The notes: generated from the letters alone by a model not told the origin. A stretch of 64,000 nt of DNA from Pempheris klunzingeri (GCF_042242105.1 NC_092033.1:7941908-8005907); one strand, 5' to 3'. Counted from the stretch's first letter, positions 37,341 through 49,631 are shown. Made by a program: numbers and translations.

Positions 37341-37431
37341 TCGTCTCCAAGCTCTCCATGACCAATGCAAGAGCCTCATAAAGACCCTTAGGAGTCAGAG
37401 GATTTCATGGGGCTTTGTGTTTGAGCTTGTG

Positions 37432-37555
37432 TACGTGTGTGTGTGTGTGTGTGCTCGCTCGCGCACGTGTGTGTGTGTGTGTGTGTGAGTGAGTTCAAGA
37501 CAGCACATGTGGCATGCAAGGTCACGTAATCCTGCGGCCTCCAGATACTGTTATT

Positions 37556-37616
<61 letters not shown>

Positions 37617-37661
37617 CTCTATGACCTGCACTGCCCTTGCATGCACAGATTGTGCATGGAT

Positions 37662-37694
<33 letters not shown>
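37432..37694. repeat. Opposed GT and CA microsatellites
   Basis: GT runs (about 37434-37452 and 37468-37486) face CA runs (about 37557-37614 and 37664-37694). The arrangement is inverted across 70 bases. Confidence 0.95.
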
Positions 37695-37696
<2 letters not shown>

Positions 37697-37699
37697 TGT

Positions 37700-38680
37700 C
37701 CTCGTACAACCCACAATGCCTTCAGTGTTATCAAGAACACAGTACAAAAGTAAAACCGATACTTTCTGGTTAAAACATAGATTGAATGCTATAACGCTTT
37801 GTTCTTTTTGAAGGATTTTCATATAGTTAACACATTGTACAAAAAAAATTAATAAACTGAGCCAATTTGAGCCAAACAGCATTGCCTGTGTAGCCAAAGC
37901 CTCATACAGCTGATCCCTCTTTGCCACAGAGCTCCATTGTTGTCCAAAAACTATTAAAAACACATCAGTGAGCCCCACTGTTGCGATGGGTGAAATATTT
38001 CTTTATTATGATAAGTATGGGCACTGTAGTGTGCTTCCAGATCTCTGATTTCTTCAGCGATTGGTCTGCTGTTGTTCAAACTGGCGGCTGTTTCTGCCAG
38101 CTACAGAAACAACTGACCAGTCAGAGCTTAGTCGCCAGGATTAAGAATGGGGACGTCATCTTCCTGCATATCTGGCTAGCCACACTCGTGAGATTGTGCT
38201 CGAGATCGGCACAGCTGTACGAGGAGTTACACAAGTAATTGGCTAACAAGAACAATACGTGTGGCTGCAGGAATGAAGAGAAACAAAATGTCAATCCAAC
38301 CTCATGATCAGGATAGCATACACGTTGCTGCTGCCATAAATACTCACTGCAGCAGAAAATGGTCCCAACATGCTCTGTTTATTCCTGTCTGAGTCATGTT
38401 TGCTAAAAACTACAGTGCCCAGCTGTTTTAGGAAATCTCTGAGCTTCTCATCAAAAAATAAAACGGTATATTTTTGACATTTTTAATGATGTATTTTTTC
38501 AGTAGGGATCAATGGGCTTGAGGGTGAGGGCCACAGACAGAAAATAATGGGAGATGCATTACCACACCGCTGGTCTGTACACGCAGTACAAAAGGAAAAA
38601 AATGCAAGCACATACGGACAAAGACACGAATACACAGATATAGATTTCCAAGGTCGCAATTCAGGCATTCAGTATGTCTC
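37700..38680. other. Intergenic, no gene recognised
   Basis: Short open frames on both strands (for example 37981-38238) show no domain and are not supported. No RNA gene is seen. Confidence 0.55.
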
Positions 38681-38689
38681 TTATACAAG

Positions 38690-38778
38690 TCCTCCTCTCT
38701 GCGCTCCACTGCTCTCCTCCTCTTCCTCCTCTGTATTCGTCTCTCCGCCTCCCTTTATCTCTCGCCGCTGTCTTTCAC

Positions 38779-38833
<55 letters not shown>

Positions 38834-39208
38834 CACAGTCTCTCCAGAGATGAGTCCATTGCTCTGACCTCTCTCTCTCTCCTGGGAGGGCTGGCTGTCT
38901 GCCCAGCTCTCTCTTTTTTCTCTCTTTGCCTCGCACTTTCTCCTTTTCCTCTGTATCTTTCTTCTTCTTCTTCTTCTCTCTTTATCTATTGATCTATTTT
39001 TCCAATCTTCTTTTGTCCCCCCTCTTATCCTCTCCTCTGTTGCATGTCTCTCCTGCTCTTGCATCCTCTTATCTCTTCATCCCCTCTCCACTTGATTCCT
39101 CACTTCTCCTCATCTTTCCCTCTCTTCACCCTTTTCTCCATCTCCATCTTTTCCTCCTTCACCTCATCTTCTCCTCTCTTCCTTCCCTCCTTTACTATTT
39201 CTTTCTAG
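38690..39208 (+). repeat. Pyrimidine tract containing a CA microsatellite
   Basis: A largely C/T stretch of about 500 bases broken by a CA run (38783-38837). It ends in a good splice-acceptor-like TTTCTTTCTAG at 39198-39208. Confidence 0.8.
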
Positions 39209-39334
39209 GCTTCCAGGGTGTTGGCACGGCTGCAGGGCTCTGCCTGGGGCTCTTCGCCCAGCTCATGCTGCGTCTCTCTGGGCACGGCGCCCACAGAGGG
39301 TGGGCAAGGCTGAAGGGAAAGCTGGAGGGGTGTG

Positions 39335-39367
<33 letters not shown>

Positions 39368-39399
39368 TCGTCTGTATCCAGTGATGGGGAAAGGGGGAG
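39209..39399 (+). other. Exon-like segment between good splice sites
   Basis: A 191-base segment flanked by a pyrimidine tract ending in TAG and by a donor-like GGGGGAG|GTAAGAAAG. Its first 120 bases are GC-rich, unlike the surroundings, and one frame stays open across it. It also contains a GT microsatellite (about 39338-39367) and its translation is not recognised, so it could equally be a chance combination. Confidence 0.25.
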
Positions 39400-39557
39400 G
39401 TAAGAAAGTGAAGAGAGGAGCATGGGGAGAGACTGAACAAAAAGAGACGGGGGTTGTTGACAGAGACAGGGAAACTGAAGAAAGACTGGAGAAGAGCAGA
39501 TTTCTGTTGAGTCACGCTTTGCTGACTAGAGCGTGATCGTGGCGACAATAGCACTAG

Positions 39558-39559
<2 letters not shown>

Positions 39560-39620
<61 letters not shown>
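39560..39620 (+). repeat. (GT)30 microsatellite
   Basis: A perfect GT run of about 61 bases. Confidence 0.98.
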
Positions 39621-39623
<3 letters not shown>

Positions 39624-39639
39624 AAACACAGAGAGGGTT

Positions 39640-40425
39640 TGTTCTCATTCTGTTACAGTAACTACACACGTACAAAAGTAGAATTCTGCTTTACCACAAC
39701 CTGGGTCTTATATTTGTAGCCATTTGTGGCCATTTCGAATGTTTACAAAAGATTATGGCTGACAGTTTAAACAGCATGGCAATCAAGTAAATATAATAGA
39801 AAACTAAGAAAACCATTAAATAGTGATATGTGAGAAATTGTAACCAGTGAAGAAAATGTCAATAATTGACCAAATTGAAAAAAAATCAGCTTTAGTTATG
39901 ATGACACTGTGCTAACCAAGTCAGTTCCTGAGATTTGGCAACACAGTTGTATTATTGGAGGAATCAATCCTGCCTCACTGACGATCAGACAATCTGACAG
40001 TTTGTCAGTTTAACAGTAACCCGTTTCTTAGGAGGTAAAATCAAAGTTAACTGTCTGTCATAATCTCTCATTGCACAGATGAACTATATGTGCAAATACA
40101 TAACTACATAAAGTCCAGTGGGTTAAATTTAAACTGAGAACTTAAAACCAGTTTGAGTAATAAATAACACATTTTTTTGTCTTTCAAACAACCTGTGTGA
40201 TCATCTGGATGATCGTGCTTCTTATTTTTATGGATGCCACTGAGTTCCTAGGAAATACATTTTGTTTTTGTTGCTGATGGGATCGAAGGCCAAAACTACA
40301 AGATAAGACCCAAGTTGTAATAATCTGGAATAACCCTTTAAAATTCCTGAATTATTATACTTAGAATGAGCCTAACCAACAAGAGAAACTATGTGTGTGT
40401 GTGTGTGTGCCTGTTGTCAGCATCA

Positions 40426-40458
<33 letters not shown>

Positions 40459-42709
40459 GACAGAGAGAGCATCAGCACACCTGAACCCAGCTGCATGCAG
40501 AGAACAACAATTCCCCTGCTGGTCACTAATGGTGCAGCCCTGCTGGAGTGGAAGCAAATGGCCTGGACCCAACCATGCATGATGGGAGGGGGGGAGAGGA
40601 GAGAGGCACTGGTCAGATGGAGAGAGAGAACGTGAGATAAAGGAAGGTTGGAAGAAAGATGGCTGTGCCTTGTGAAATCAGATTGATGAGAGCAAAACAA
40701 AAAGTCATGGAGAAGAAAAGAAAAGATATGTGGGGAAGAATTTACACCAGTGTATAAAATGTCACCTTTAACTCCTCATATCTCCCCATTTTTCTCTCTT
40801 CCAACAGTTTTCCTCTCTTCCTGCTGTCCTCCTCACTTCTCTCCATTTCTATCACCCCATCTCTACCTCTCATCCTGTCATTTTTCCTCTTGTCTCTTCT
40901 CCCTCTCCTGTCCAGTCTGTCATTGGTGAGCTTCAGTGATGTAGCGCCCTCTGTCTGTGTCCACTATTACTGCAGCAGCACATTTCAACCCTCCTGACCG
41001 AGGGAAATATAACAGAAGAGACGAATGTCGTAGTAACAAGGTTAAGCTGCCCAAACACATGTTGCCACATTCCACATTTTCATACTAAAAAGAAATATAA
41101 TATTATCTGGTGGTAAATCTTGAGTTATGATTATTTTGTCAAACTATTTCTAAGAAATCAGGAATGAACTTTCAAGCTCTTACTTTGACACTGTTTTGAT
41201 GAAGAGGAGAAAAGCAAATTGTGAATGAAACACGCAGACAAACAAAAAAGAATCCACTGGTCTTGTAGTAGAGCTGATTAGAGCTGTAATGATTTACAGG
41301 GGGGAAAATGCATATATTTACAGTGACAGTTTCCACTGGGTGTCCACAAGGTTCTGCTGTCACTGTCTCACGTACACAGGACGCCCTTGCACCAATGCCA
41401 ACAAGACAGATGCATGTACATTTATTGAATGTAATGAATAACACAATTCTGATCTTGATTCAAGCTGCAGCGGCAGACGCTGATGTGAAATATATGCTGC
41501 TGCCCGTAATAAAATATGCAGGATGAAATTCAGGAGCTACAGAAGTGTTTTTAACCCCAGTGCATCCAAAGATTAGCAGAGTGTGAAGCAGCTGCCCAGT
41601 AACACCACAGTCTGATAGTAGTAGATGATGAATTGGAGAACATTGTTGATTCAGCGTTCAGATTTTGAAAGCCAGGCTCAAACAGATTTTGTGTCTCTGC
41701 CACCATCCGTCATTGATTCAAACACAACCAGACAGAGATTCAGCAGCTTTATGAAAAGGATGCTTGTTTGAGACTCAGGGAGATGCCAAGAGCTCTCTGT
41801 TGCTGAGACAAAAAAAACCCTCTGGTGTTATTAAAGACAAGCGTGGAAAGAGAGCTAGAATACCCTCCTCAGGTAGAGGTGCTCGTTCTCGACTTTACTC
41901 AGCCTCTTATCAATTCAGTAATGCTTTGAAGAGCAGTGACATTGTTTTCCCTCTAGCATGATAGAAGTGAGGATAATACAAACTGTAATCTGTCCACAGC
42001 AACCTGCAGTAACTGTACACTGCAGGAGGAAACGTCAGTAATCCATCCAATGCCAACGTTACAATACAGCAATAAAATAATTGCACTGATTGTGCAGTGG
42101 TTTTGGCCCTCGATTTATGTGATTAACTGCAGTCCGTGCACTCTGTAAATGTTCAGTGGACAGTATTAAGTAGCTCAGCATCATAAAAACACAGCGACAC
42201 AGGACAGACAGAGGTGAAACTGCAACAGTCTCCTTGTTATCCAAAAAGCTAATTTGGCAAAGAGTCACTGTCCTCTGTTAACGCAATGCAGTGCTCTGGT
42301 CCTGTCAGTCCAGTCTACAGGCAACCTCAGCTACAGTCAGTGCACTCATTAATAAATCATTTCAGCCAATCAGTGATGGATGTGTTTTGAAGAACTAAAC
42401 AAAAAAAAAAAGTGTGTGTGCGTCAGAATCAATGTTGTCCACCACTACTTCTTCTTCTTTTTTTTTTTTTCAGACAACTGACTAATGTTTTGTCAATTCA
42501 TCTTCTGCACACACACCCACACAAGATGTGGTACAGATGAAGGAGTGAGGATGGTCAGAGGAGAGAAACTGGAAAAAGAAAAGAGAGAGAACGTAGAGAT
42601 GAGAGAAAAAGAGACAAATAGAGGAGGATTGACAACAGAATGACTGAAAAAACAACGATAGTGAGAATAGATTTGATGCTCTCTCTCCCTCACTCTTTCT
42701 CTCTCTCTC

Positions 42710-42742
<33 letters not shown>

Positions 42743-43560
42743 CACGTGCTGACAGATTTGGTATTGCCTCAGTTCGGAGATTGGCTACAGAAAAACACAC
42801 GCAGTAATTATCTAGAAAGAGCACCTGGGCACTGGGAATCTCATTATATTATAACCGTCCCTCCAACAGACACACACACAGAAGAGAAAAGGCAAAAAAA
42901 TGAAAAGAGAGGAATCGAAAAAGAGAAGAATGAGACAAAAAAAGGAAGGAAGAAGAGTCAGAAGCCTCTCCAGTTGTTAATGTGTTTGCTTAAAACTCAC
43001 TGTTGTAAGGATGTGTGGATCATAGGCAGACGTATCATATGTGGTAGAAATGATCAAACTCAGGGATTGTGAAAGAATAATTTAAATTGCTCTATTACCA
43101 TTTCCCTTTATTTCACTTCAGTTTATTTCAAAGCTCTTTATTTATACGATTGCCTACATCGTGTTGTAAAAGCAGACAGGCAGCAGCAGCGACTGCAAAG
43201 TGATCAAAACCCATGAGGCGTGAAAGACAGAGCCACAAATGTGCAGTGAAATAAAACCCAGTGTTCGCGTCTCTCCTCTCTCCGTCTGTTTTCTTTGATC
43301 TGCTGTAGTAGCAGACAATGACCAGTAAGAGGCAGCGTTTCCTCTCATCTGACTGACTTAAAAATGCTCTCTGTAGTTCTTTTATCATCTTCACTCTTTC
43401 TTCCTCTGTGTCTTGGCTTCTACCTTCTTTACCCCTCTTTTTATCCCTCCTCCCGCTCAGTCCTCAAAGTGCATGCACACACACCCCTCACCTGTTTTTG
43501 CCAAACTGTGTTGCATCTGCAATGAATGTGCTCACCCTGTGTTGATGTGTAAGTCAGCGG
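39640..43560. other. Intergenic, no gene recognised
   Basis: Holds an opposed GT/CA pair (about 40391-40409 and 40426-40454), a pyrimidine-rich patch at 40770-40920, a GT run at about 42716-42742 and the unassigned repeat copy near 41110-41160. None of the open frames has a recognisable domain. Confidence 0.6.
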
Positions 43561-43574
43561 GTATACAGATTTCA

Positions 43575-43575
<1 letters not shown>

Positions 43576-43619
<44 letters not shown>

Positions 43620-43620
43620 C
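43576..43620 (+). repeat. (GT)n microsatellite
   Basis: A GT run of about 42 bases. Confidence 0.95.
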
Positions 43621-43998
43621 GTGCGTGTATGTAGAGGACCACCCTGCTAATTTCAACAGCTTCATTCATTTCTGTGTTTTGACTGGCCGACAGCGACGGG
43701 GTGAAATGATTTACAATGGGTCAACACAGCAGGAGGGCTCAGGACACACAGTCAACGGCCAAACCCCGTCAGGCCATCTAAGGTCGTGTGGCCGACAGTA
43801 GTTAGCTGTGAAAACATATTATAGTATCACCTTTGGGATATATCAGAAGTCTGACGTTCAAACCAAACCACAGTTCCTGATACAAAACACAGAAGATATC
43901 AAAGTACTGATACTTAAGAAGTCAGTTTTCCTCGTGGACGAAGCTTGACTGAATACACTCCGTCCCCAGGCATGCCGCGGTTACTGTTACTGACACGA

Positions 43999-44070
43999 TC
44001 CAGCGCACTCAACCAGTAAAGCATGAGACTATCAATCCATCGAATCACTTTCCCCTGGATGCGTAGGACT
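43999..44070 (+). pseudogene. Decayed tRNA-Lys relic
   Basis: The stretch AAAGCATGAGACTATCAATC matches the D-to-anticodon part of the local tRNA-Lys with a few changes. The 3' half is hardly recognisable, so this is a weak call. Confidence 0.35.
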
Positions 44071-44693
44071 CAGACTAAAGTATGAAGACTCTGTCAATTC
44101 AGTGACCACTGTCACACAAAGCCAGGACGGCTGCAGTTCATGTAGGGTGCTGTTCTGTTAACCAACACAGAGAAGTTCATTCATACAGCACGTATATCTC
44201 ATTAGGAGAGGATGCTTTACTTCTGAGGTGAAATAACCGTCTACAGTTTTCTTTATCGATGAACTTTTCCTGTGAGGTATAAGGACTGTTGACCCAAACA
44301 TATGACCCCCCCCCTTCAGTATGTTATTGCAGCCAGGAAATCTGGCCTGTTTCTATACCACAGCAGCCTCAGTCGAATTCTCGAAATTGAATTCTCTATA
44401 CCTTCATACATGAACCTGTTGATACTGATTTCAATAACTGGTCATTGCCTGCAGCTATGGCAACCATTTATTTTCTTGATAATAGACCTGAAACCAGAAG
44501 TAAGGACTGCGACCAATTGTGCTGCTGTTTTTGAGAGGGTGATTCAAACAGCAGAATGAAAAACTAATTGCTGACGTCCTTGAGCTACAGCACAGGAGCG
44601 TCTGCAACTGCACTTGAAATATGATAAGAGGATAATGCTGAGAAGATGGACTCTATGCAGACACAAACTTGGATCTATTTTCCTGTAGTGTAG

Positions 44694-44766
44694 GCCCGGC
44701 TAGCTCAGTCGGTAGAGCATGAGACTCTTAATCTCAGGGTCGTGGGTTCGAGCCCCACGTTGGGCG
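44694..44766 (+). tRNA. tRNA-Lys(CTT)
   Basis: Intact 73-nt tRNA with the same stems, CTT anticodon and B box as the copies at 31798 and 34127, now on the + strand. A TTTT terminator follows about seven bases downstream (44773-44776). Confidence 0.97.
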
Positions 44767-45389
44767 CTGCAGTTTTAGAGCCAAACAGAAAGGGGAGAGT
44801 ATCTGGAGTATCCTACACACCACCAGCCAAGATGAACTTCTAAAACAGTAATATTAATGAAATGAATTAATTAAAAGAGCATGTGCAGGTGAACTTGACC
44901 TCTGATGAGAGGACACCACTGACAAGATCACTGCTTTGGTTTGAGACCCACAATACCAGAGGTTTGTGCATTGGGAACTTTGAAAGTGATTCAGATACCA
45001 GCTGCTGACCTCCTTGAGTTATTTAAAAGTATTTGATATTAAACTTCAAGAAGACAAAGATGTATGTTGCTAGGAAAAATTGATGGCTGACTGATTTGTA
45101 CTATTGCATGTTTTCAGCTAGTATCAATTAATGATACTTTCACACCTCAAGATTTTAATACTGCACATTATAAATACTGCACATTAAATAGTGATCAGTA
45201 ACAGCTGATATTGCTTCTAGCGATCCATGATTGGCCAAAAAATCACTATCAAAGCGCCCTTATTTATAAGAGTGTCTGTAGCTGCATTTGATGTCCTGCT
45301 ACCCTGCTCTACTGAATGCTGACAATGATCAATAGTTTAATGGCTGTTGTCACATTTTTCAAGTCTCCAAAGACTTCATAGCATCAGCT

Positions 45390-45503
45390 GTCAGGATGGC
45401 CGAGCGGTCTAAGGCGCCAGACTCAAGGATTGTCTCCTTCCTGAGCACAAGAGGGATTTCTGGTCTCCAAATGGAGGCGTGGGTTCAAATCCCACTCCTG
45501 ACA
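45390..45503 (+). tRNA. tRNA-Leu(CAA) with intron
   Basis: Intact, 84 nt mature with a 30-nt intron (45428-45457) after the base 3' of the CAA anticodon. T5 terminator at 45506-45510. Its 3' flank, including GATGGTGATACAGA, is similar to the 3' flank of the inverted copy at 33258. Confidence 0.97.
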
Positions 45504-45626
45504 GATTTTTACATGCACGATGGTGATACAGACATCGCTCCTTTTGTTCCTGTGGGAAAAAAGTTTCCTTTAACAAAACTAAGAGTAGAATGTGGGTAAA
45601 CTGTATACATTTTTACAGCTAAATCA

Positions 45627-45697
45627 GCCCGGCTAGTTAGTCAGAGGAGCGTGACGCTCTTAATCTCAGGGTTGGCGCTCAAGCCCCACGTTGGGTG
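45627..45697 (+). pseudogene. tRNA-Lys pseudogene
   Basis: 71-base relic with a recognisable acceptor start (GCCCGGCTAG) and CTCTTAATCTC anticodon region. The D arm, the 5' anticodon stem and the T stem no longer pair. It lies 123 bases after the tRNA-Leu at 45390, matching the Leu-pseudo-Lys spacing at 33.1-33.4 kb. Confidence 0.85.
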
Positions 45698-46453
45698 CTG
45701 GTGCTTTTGAAGAATAAAGGTCGGACTGCTAAAGCAACTTTGAGGTTTGTCTGCAGCTAAACCTGACCAGTTATTGTCCTGTCACTATCCCAGCCCTCTG
45801 CAGGCTAATCACACCACATGTAACCTCACACAAATATAAGACAGACACAACACTTAGAGAGTGAGCTGTGAGCAGAGGTTTTACATATGACAGCAGCAAC
45901 ACGGTAAATGTTGTTTATCTTTTTTATTTTTTTATGACAGTTTGAAAGTCTCCCCCAAACTGCAATATATGCCCATAAACTCACTTCTGGCTCTACTGTG
46001 TTGAAATATTTATGACACTGAAAACACTGAGCCTGATGTCTATTAAAGTAAGAACAGGAGCACAAAGAGAAACAGCCAAACTAAAATGTATATTCTTTAT
46101 TCACAAAATTCAGATTTGATAAATATGCTCATGTTATATTAATGCTAACAGTCAAAAAGTGAAATTTATTCAAATGAAAGACATCAACAGAGATTAGAAC
46201 TGAGATGTAAAGGGAGAACAGTGAGGTGAAGAGAGACAGAAAGAGAAAAGTCGGAAAGAGAGACAGTGAAAAGCAGAGAATAGGCTTATTGTTGGGAGCA
46301 CATGTTAAATAAGATTATTGTCCCCATCTGTTTGGATTTGTGTTCATCTGTATTTGTGTGTGTGTGTGTGTATGTATGTGTGTGTGTTAGAAAGCTTCCA
46401 ACCCAGTGCAGGTGTGCTGTTGATAGTTTTATCAGCGCTGGATCAGGGCGACT

Positions 46454-46515
46454 GAGAGGAGAGGAGAGGAGAGGAGAGGAGAGGAGAGGAGAGGAGAGGA
46501 GAGGAGAGGAGAGGA
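46454..46515 (+). repeat. (GAGAG)12 pentanucleotide repeat
   Basis: About twelve tandem GGAGA units over 62 bases. Confidence 0.97.
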
Positions 46516-46717
46516 AAAAGGCTGCTCCTGATATGAGTATTTGTGGTTAAGTTATTCAATTCATATCCTCTTACAACACGATGCAGAGCCAAATAAAACA
46601 CAACATAGTGTAAACTTTGGAAAAACACAACATTGTACCATTACACCAAAAAGTCATGGAGTGTATTTCACACATGAATGAATGGGGCAGTTCATGCAGA
46701 CATGCTACACACTGGAT

Positions 46718-46785
46718 AGCTCAGCTAGCTCAGTCAGCAGAGAGGTGTGAAGAGTGGTGTTTGTGATCCAACCCTCTGAATGTTC
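46718..46785 (+). pseudogene. Heavily decayed tRNA-Lys relic
   Basis: Only GCTAGCTCAGTCAGCAGAG still resembles the 5' half of tRNA-Lys. The rest has diverged. It sits just upstream of the intact gene at 46826. Confidence 0.35.
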
Positions 46786-46825
46786 ATGCAGCAATGAAAT
46801 CTTGCCCATATTACCATATTGAACA

Positions 46826-46898
46826 GCCCGGCTAGCTCAGTCGGTAGAGCATGAGACTCTTAATCTCAGGGTCGTGGGTTCGAGCCCCACGTTGGGCG
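46826..46898 (+). tRNA. tRNA-Lys(CTT)
   Basis: Intact 73-nt tRNA, same sequence class as the three other Lys copies. TTTT terminator at about 46905-46908. Confidence 0.97.
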
Positions 46899-46904
46899 CT
46901 GGAG

Positions 46905-47930
46905 TTTTGAGGTATATCAAAGGCAACTACACTTAAGATCTAATGTTCTTGGATATATATGATATATACAACACTGGGCAGACTATGGAATAATGCAGTA
47001 CAACAGTGCCACAAACTAAAGCCTTCACATTGATCTGAAGACTAAAGCCAAACTTTGCTGAGCGATCAATCTCTAAAACAGATTCTGCATAACTGAGCAT
47101 GAGTTAGAATCTACTGCAGTGCTGCTAAAGTGGTAACTGAGTGTATTTAGACCAAACTTTTCAATGGATGTCACTTCTTGAGGGACGACGAAGGCCAAAA
47201 TGTGGCCTGCAACAGTCTGAGTAAGGCTCATTTCAGCCTTGCCGAATGCCAATGTCAAACTGAAGCAGCTGTTGATGACTTGCTGCCCTAACCGGCCGGT
47301 TAAGAGGAGTGAGGAGTCAGCAGTCAACAACGGTATAAAACACTCAATAAAATAGGTTTTTCAAACATTGTGAATCACCGAAACCATGAGAGTTTGTTCA
47401 CCATACGGGCATAAATGTGCACAAAATATATTAGGATGATTGGTCCAGTTTGAGTGATTAGCCACAGACAGACAGACACACACACACATGGCCAAATGCA
47501 TGATCCCCTCCAGGTTAATTTTTGAGGAAGTTAATTTAAAAAATGAATATATTCTGGACATTTGGGACCTGTGCTCTTGACAATATGATGTAAATAACTG
47601 TAGTTGTGTAAAACTCTACATGTCATCGTTCCATTTTGTTTGGAGAAGGAAATTATCAGGCTGAAGTAGTGGACTTCATGTAAATGAAGCCAGAGGAGGC
47701 GTTTGACTCACCAGTGCTCAGTAATGCTCCTGTGGTCTGATGCCGTGTGTCTTGTGGCTGTTTGGTTTTTGACTGTCCCCTTTTACCAGCCTGCTGGATT
47801 TATAAAACCCTTCAGCCTCTATAAAGTCTCCAATAAACCACGTTTACTATTAGTGTAGGACACTGCTAGCATACAGCTAGTGACCGCTGCCGCTGACCAT
47901 ACACACACTCTGACCGACACGCTGACACAC
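46905..47930. other. Intergenic, no gene recognised
   Basis: Single-copy-looking AT-rich DNA between the second tRNA nest and the long CA microsatellite. No supported coding region. Confidence 0.6.
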
Positions 47931-47937
47931 ATGCACA

Positions 47938-48073
<136 letters not shown>

Positions 48074-48609
48074 GGGACGTACTGGTCAGACACTTTTTAA
48101 GGGCTGCTGGAGTCAGGACCTCTGCCAAACTCTAACCCCATGTCACCCCACCCTGCCGCCCTGATGACATCACTGCATAGCCCTGAACCACCGGCCCAGA
48201 AAGGCCTAAGACATTCTCACACACACACACACACACACACACACAGCCTTTGAGAATGCAGCGAGCACAGACACCATAACAAATACCACAGGGTCACGTT
48301 TTGAGTGCGTACATACATGCGGAAATGCGTACACACACACAGCACTTGACCATAATGACTACTGCATGGCTGCAATGCATTGTCACAAAACACACATACA
48401 CACAAGTCATACTCACACACACACACATGCAGACACACAGAAATGGAGCAGCTTAAATGCAGGCTGCAGTCGTGAACTAGTTCTCTGATATGTTTTTAAG
48501 TAGCTGAAACAGTTTAGTGAATAATAAGCATCACTCTCTTTTTTGGCATGATGTCATGTCATGGACAGTCCTGGTGTACAGTGCACAACTAAGGCTATAA
48601 ATGAAGCTC

Positions 48610-48935
48610 ATTTTTATTTTTAATCTGTTTATATCTATCTCATCTATTTTCTTGATTCATTGATTAATAGTTTTGTCTATAAAATGTTATAAAAAATTGT
48701 GAAAGATGAACACTGAACCACCAACGAACATCGCTAAAGCTGAGGCCAAAGCTTTTCAAATACCTTGTTTTGTTCGAACAGATTTAATTCCTCATGATAT
48801 AAATCAGGCAGAAGCACAAACCCTCACGTGAGAAACCAGAACCAGTGAGTGTTAAACAATACATCCATAATCAATCTAGTTGCACATTAATTTTCTAAAA
48901 ATATATTAATCAGTTGTTTCAGCAACTAACTGATC
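48610..48935 (+). mobile_element. Dispersed teleost repeat, non-coding
   Basis: Holds TTGATTCATTGATTAATAG, TTTTGTCTATAAAATGTTAT, CCTTGTTTTGTTCGAACAG and CACATTAATTTTCTAAAAA in the order of a common fish repeat, the same family as the split copy at 14108-14800. It is degenerate. Confidence 0.6.
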
Positions 48936-48962
48936 TTTCTCTGCAAAGTCAGCACCACCCTC

Positions 48963-48965
<3 letters not shown>

Positions 48966-49004
<39 letters not shown>
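48966..49004 (+). repeat. (CA)n microsatellite
   Basis: A CA run of about 38 bases. Confidence 0.95.
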
Positions 49005-49006
<2 letters not shown>

Positions 49007-49029
49007 CAGGAGTGGAGGGGTTAAGCCGG

Positions 49030-49135
49030 CCGCTGTCATGCACTGTCCTGGGAGGAATTCCCAGGATCCAAGTCAACCAATGAGAGACCAGCGTTTAAAA
49101 TACTGGCTCTTCAGCTGGAGAGGCCATCCTCTACA
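49030..49135 (+). promoter_or_regulatory. Promoter-like segment with an inverted repeat
   Basis: TCCTGGGA (49046-49053) and TCCCAGGA (49059-49066) form an 8-bp inverted repeat with a 5-bp loop. A CCAAT word (49077-49081) and an AT-rich TTTAAAATA (49094-49102) follow. The spacing of the last two is tight for a classical promoter, and no gene is seen immediately downstream. Weak call. Confidence 0.25.
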
Positions 49136-49631
49136 ATTCAAGCACCGTCTGTGTGTGTGAGCCCAAGTTAAGTTATTAGGGCTCCCTAAAATACACACTT
49201 TACACACTCATGCAACACATCCAGTGTTACAGACCCCTCCCCCGCTCCAACACTTCAAATCCACTCATACATTTACACACGGAAACACACATTCACACAC
49301 TCAATATCTAAGTGTCCCGTTTTAGCCTTTTTTTCGTGCTGATTTTTCACGTGGGAATTTGTGAAACGTGTACGTGGAGTGTTGTTAAATTTCCACATCC
49401 ATTGTGTCTGAACATGTGGGACACACACTCAAACTTAACAATACACTCTTGAACGACCTTGAGAATTCACTGATGCTTGCAGACAACCAATCGTCTCAAA
49501 TATCTAGTGTGGAGACACACACGGACACACACACTTACTCCCCTTCCCTAATTACAGAGTCCTGAGGGACGAGACACTCAAGCAGCACTTCAGTGTTTGG
49601 TTAAAGAAAAGGTCTCTCTCACTAGTTAGAG

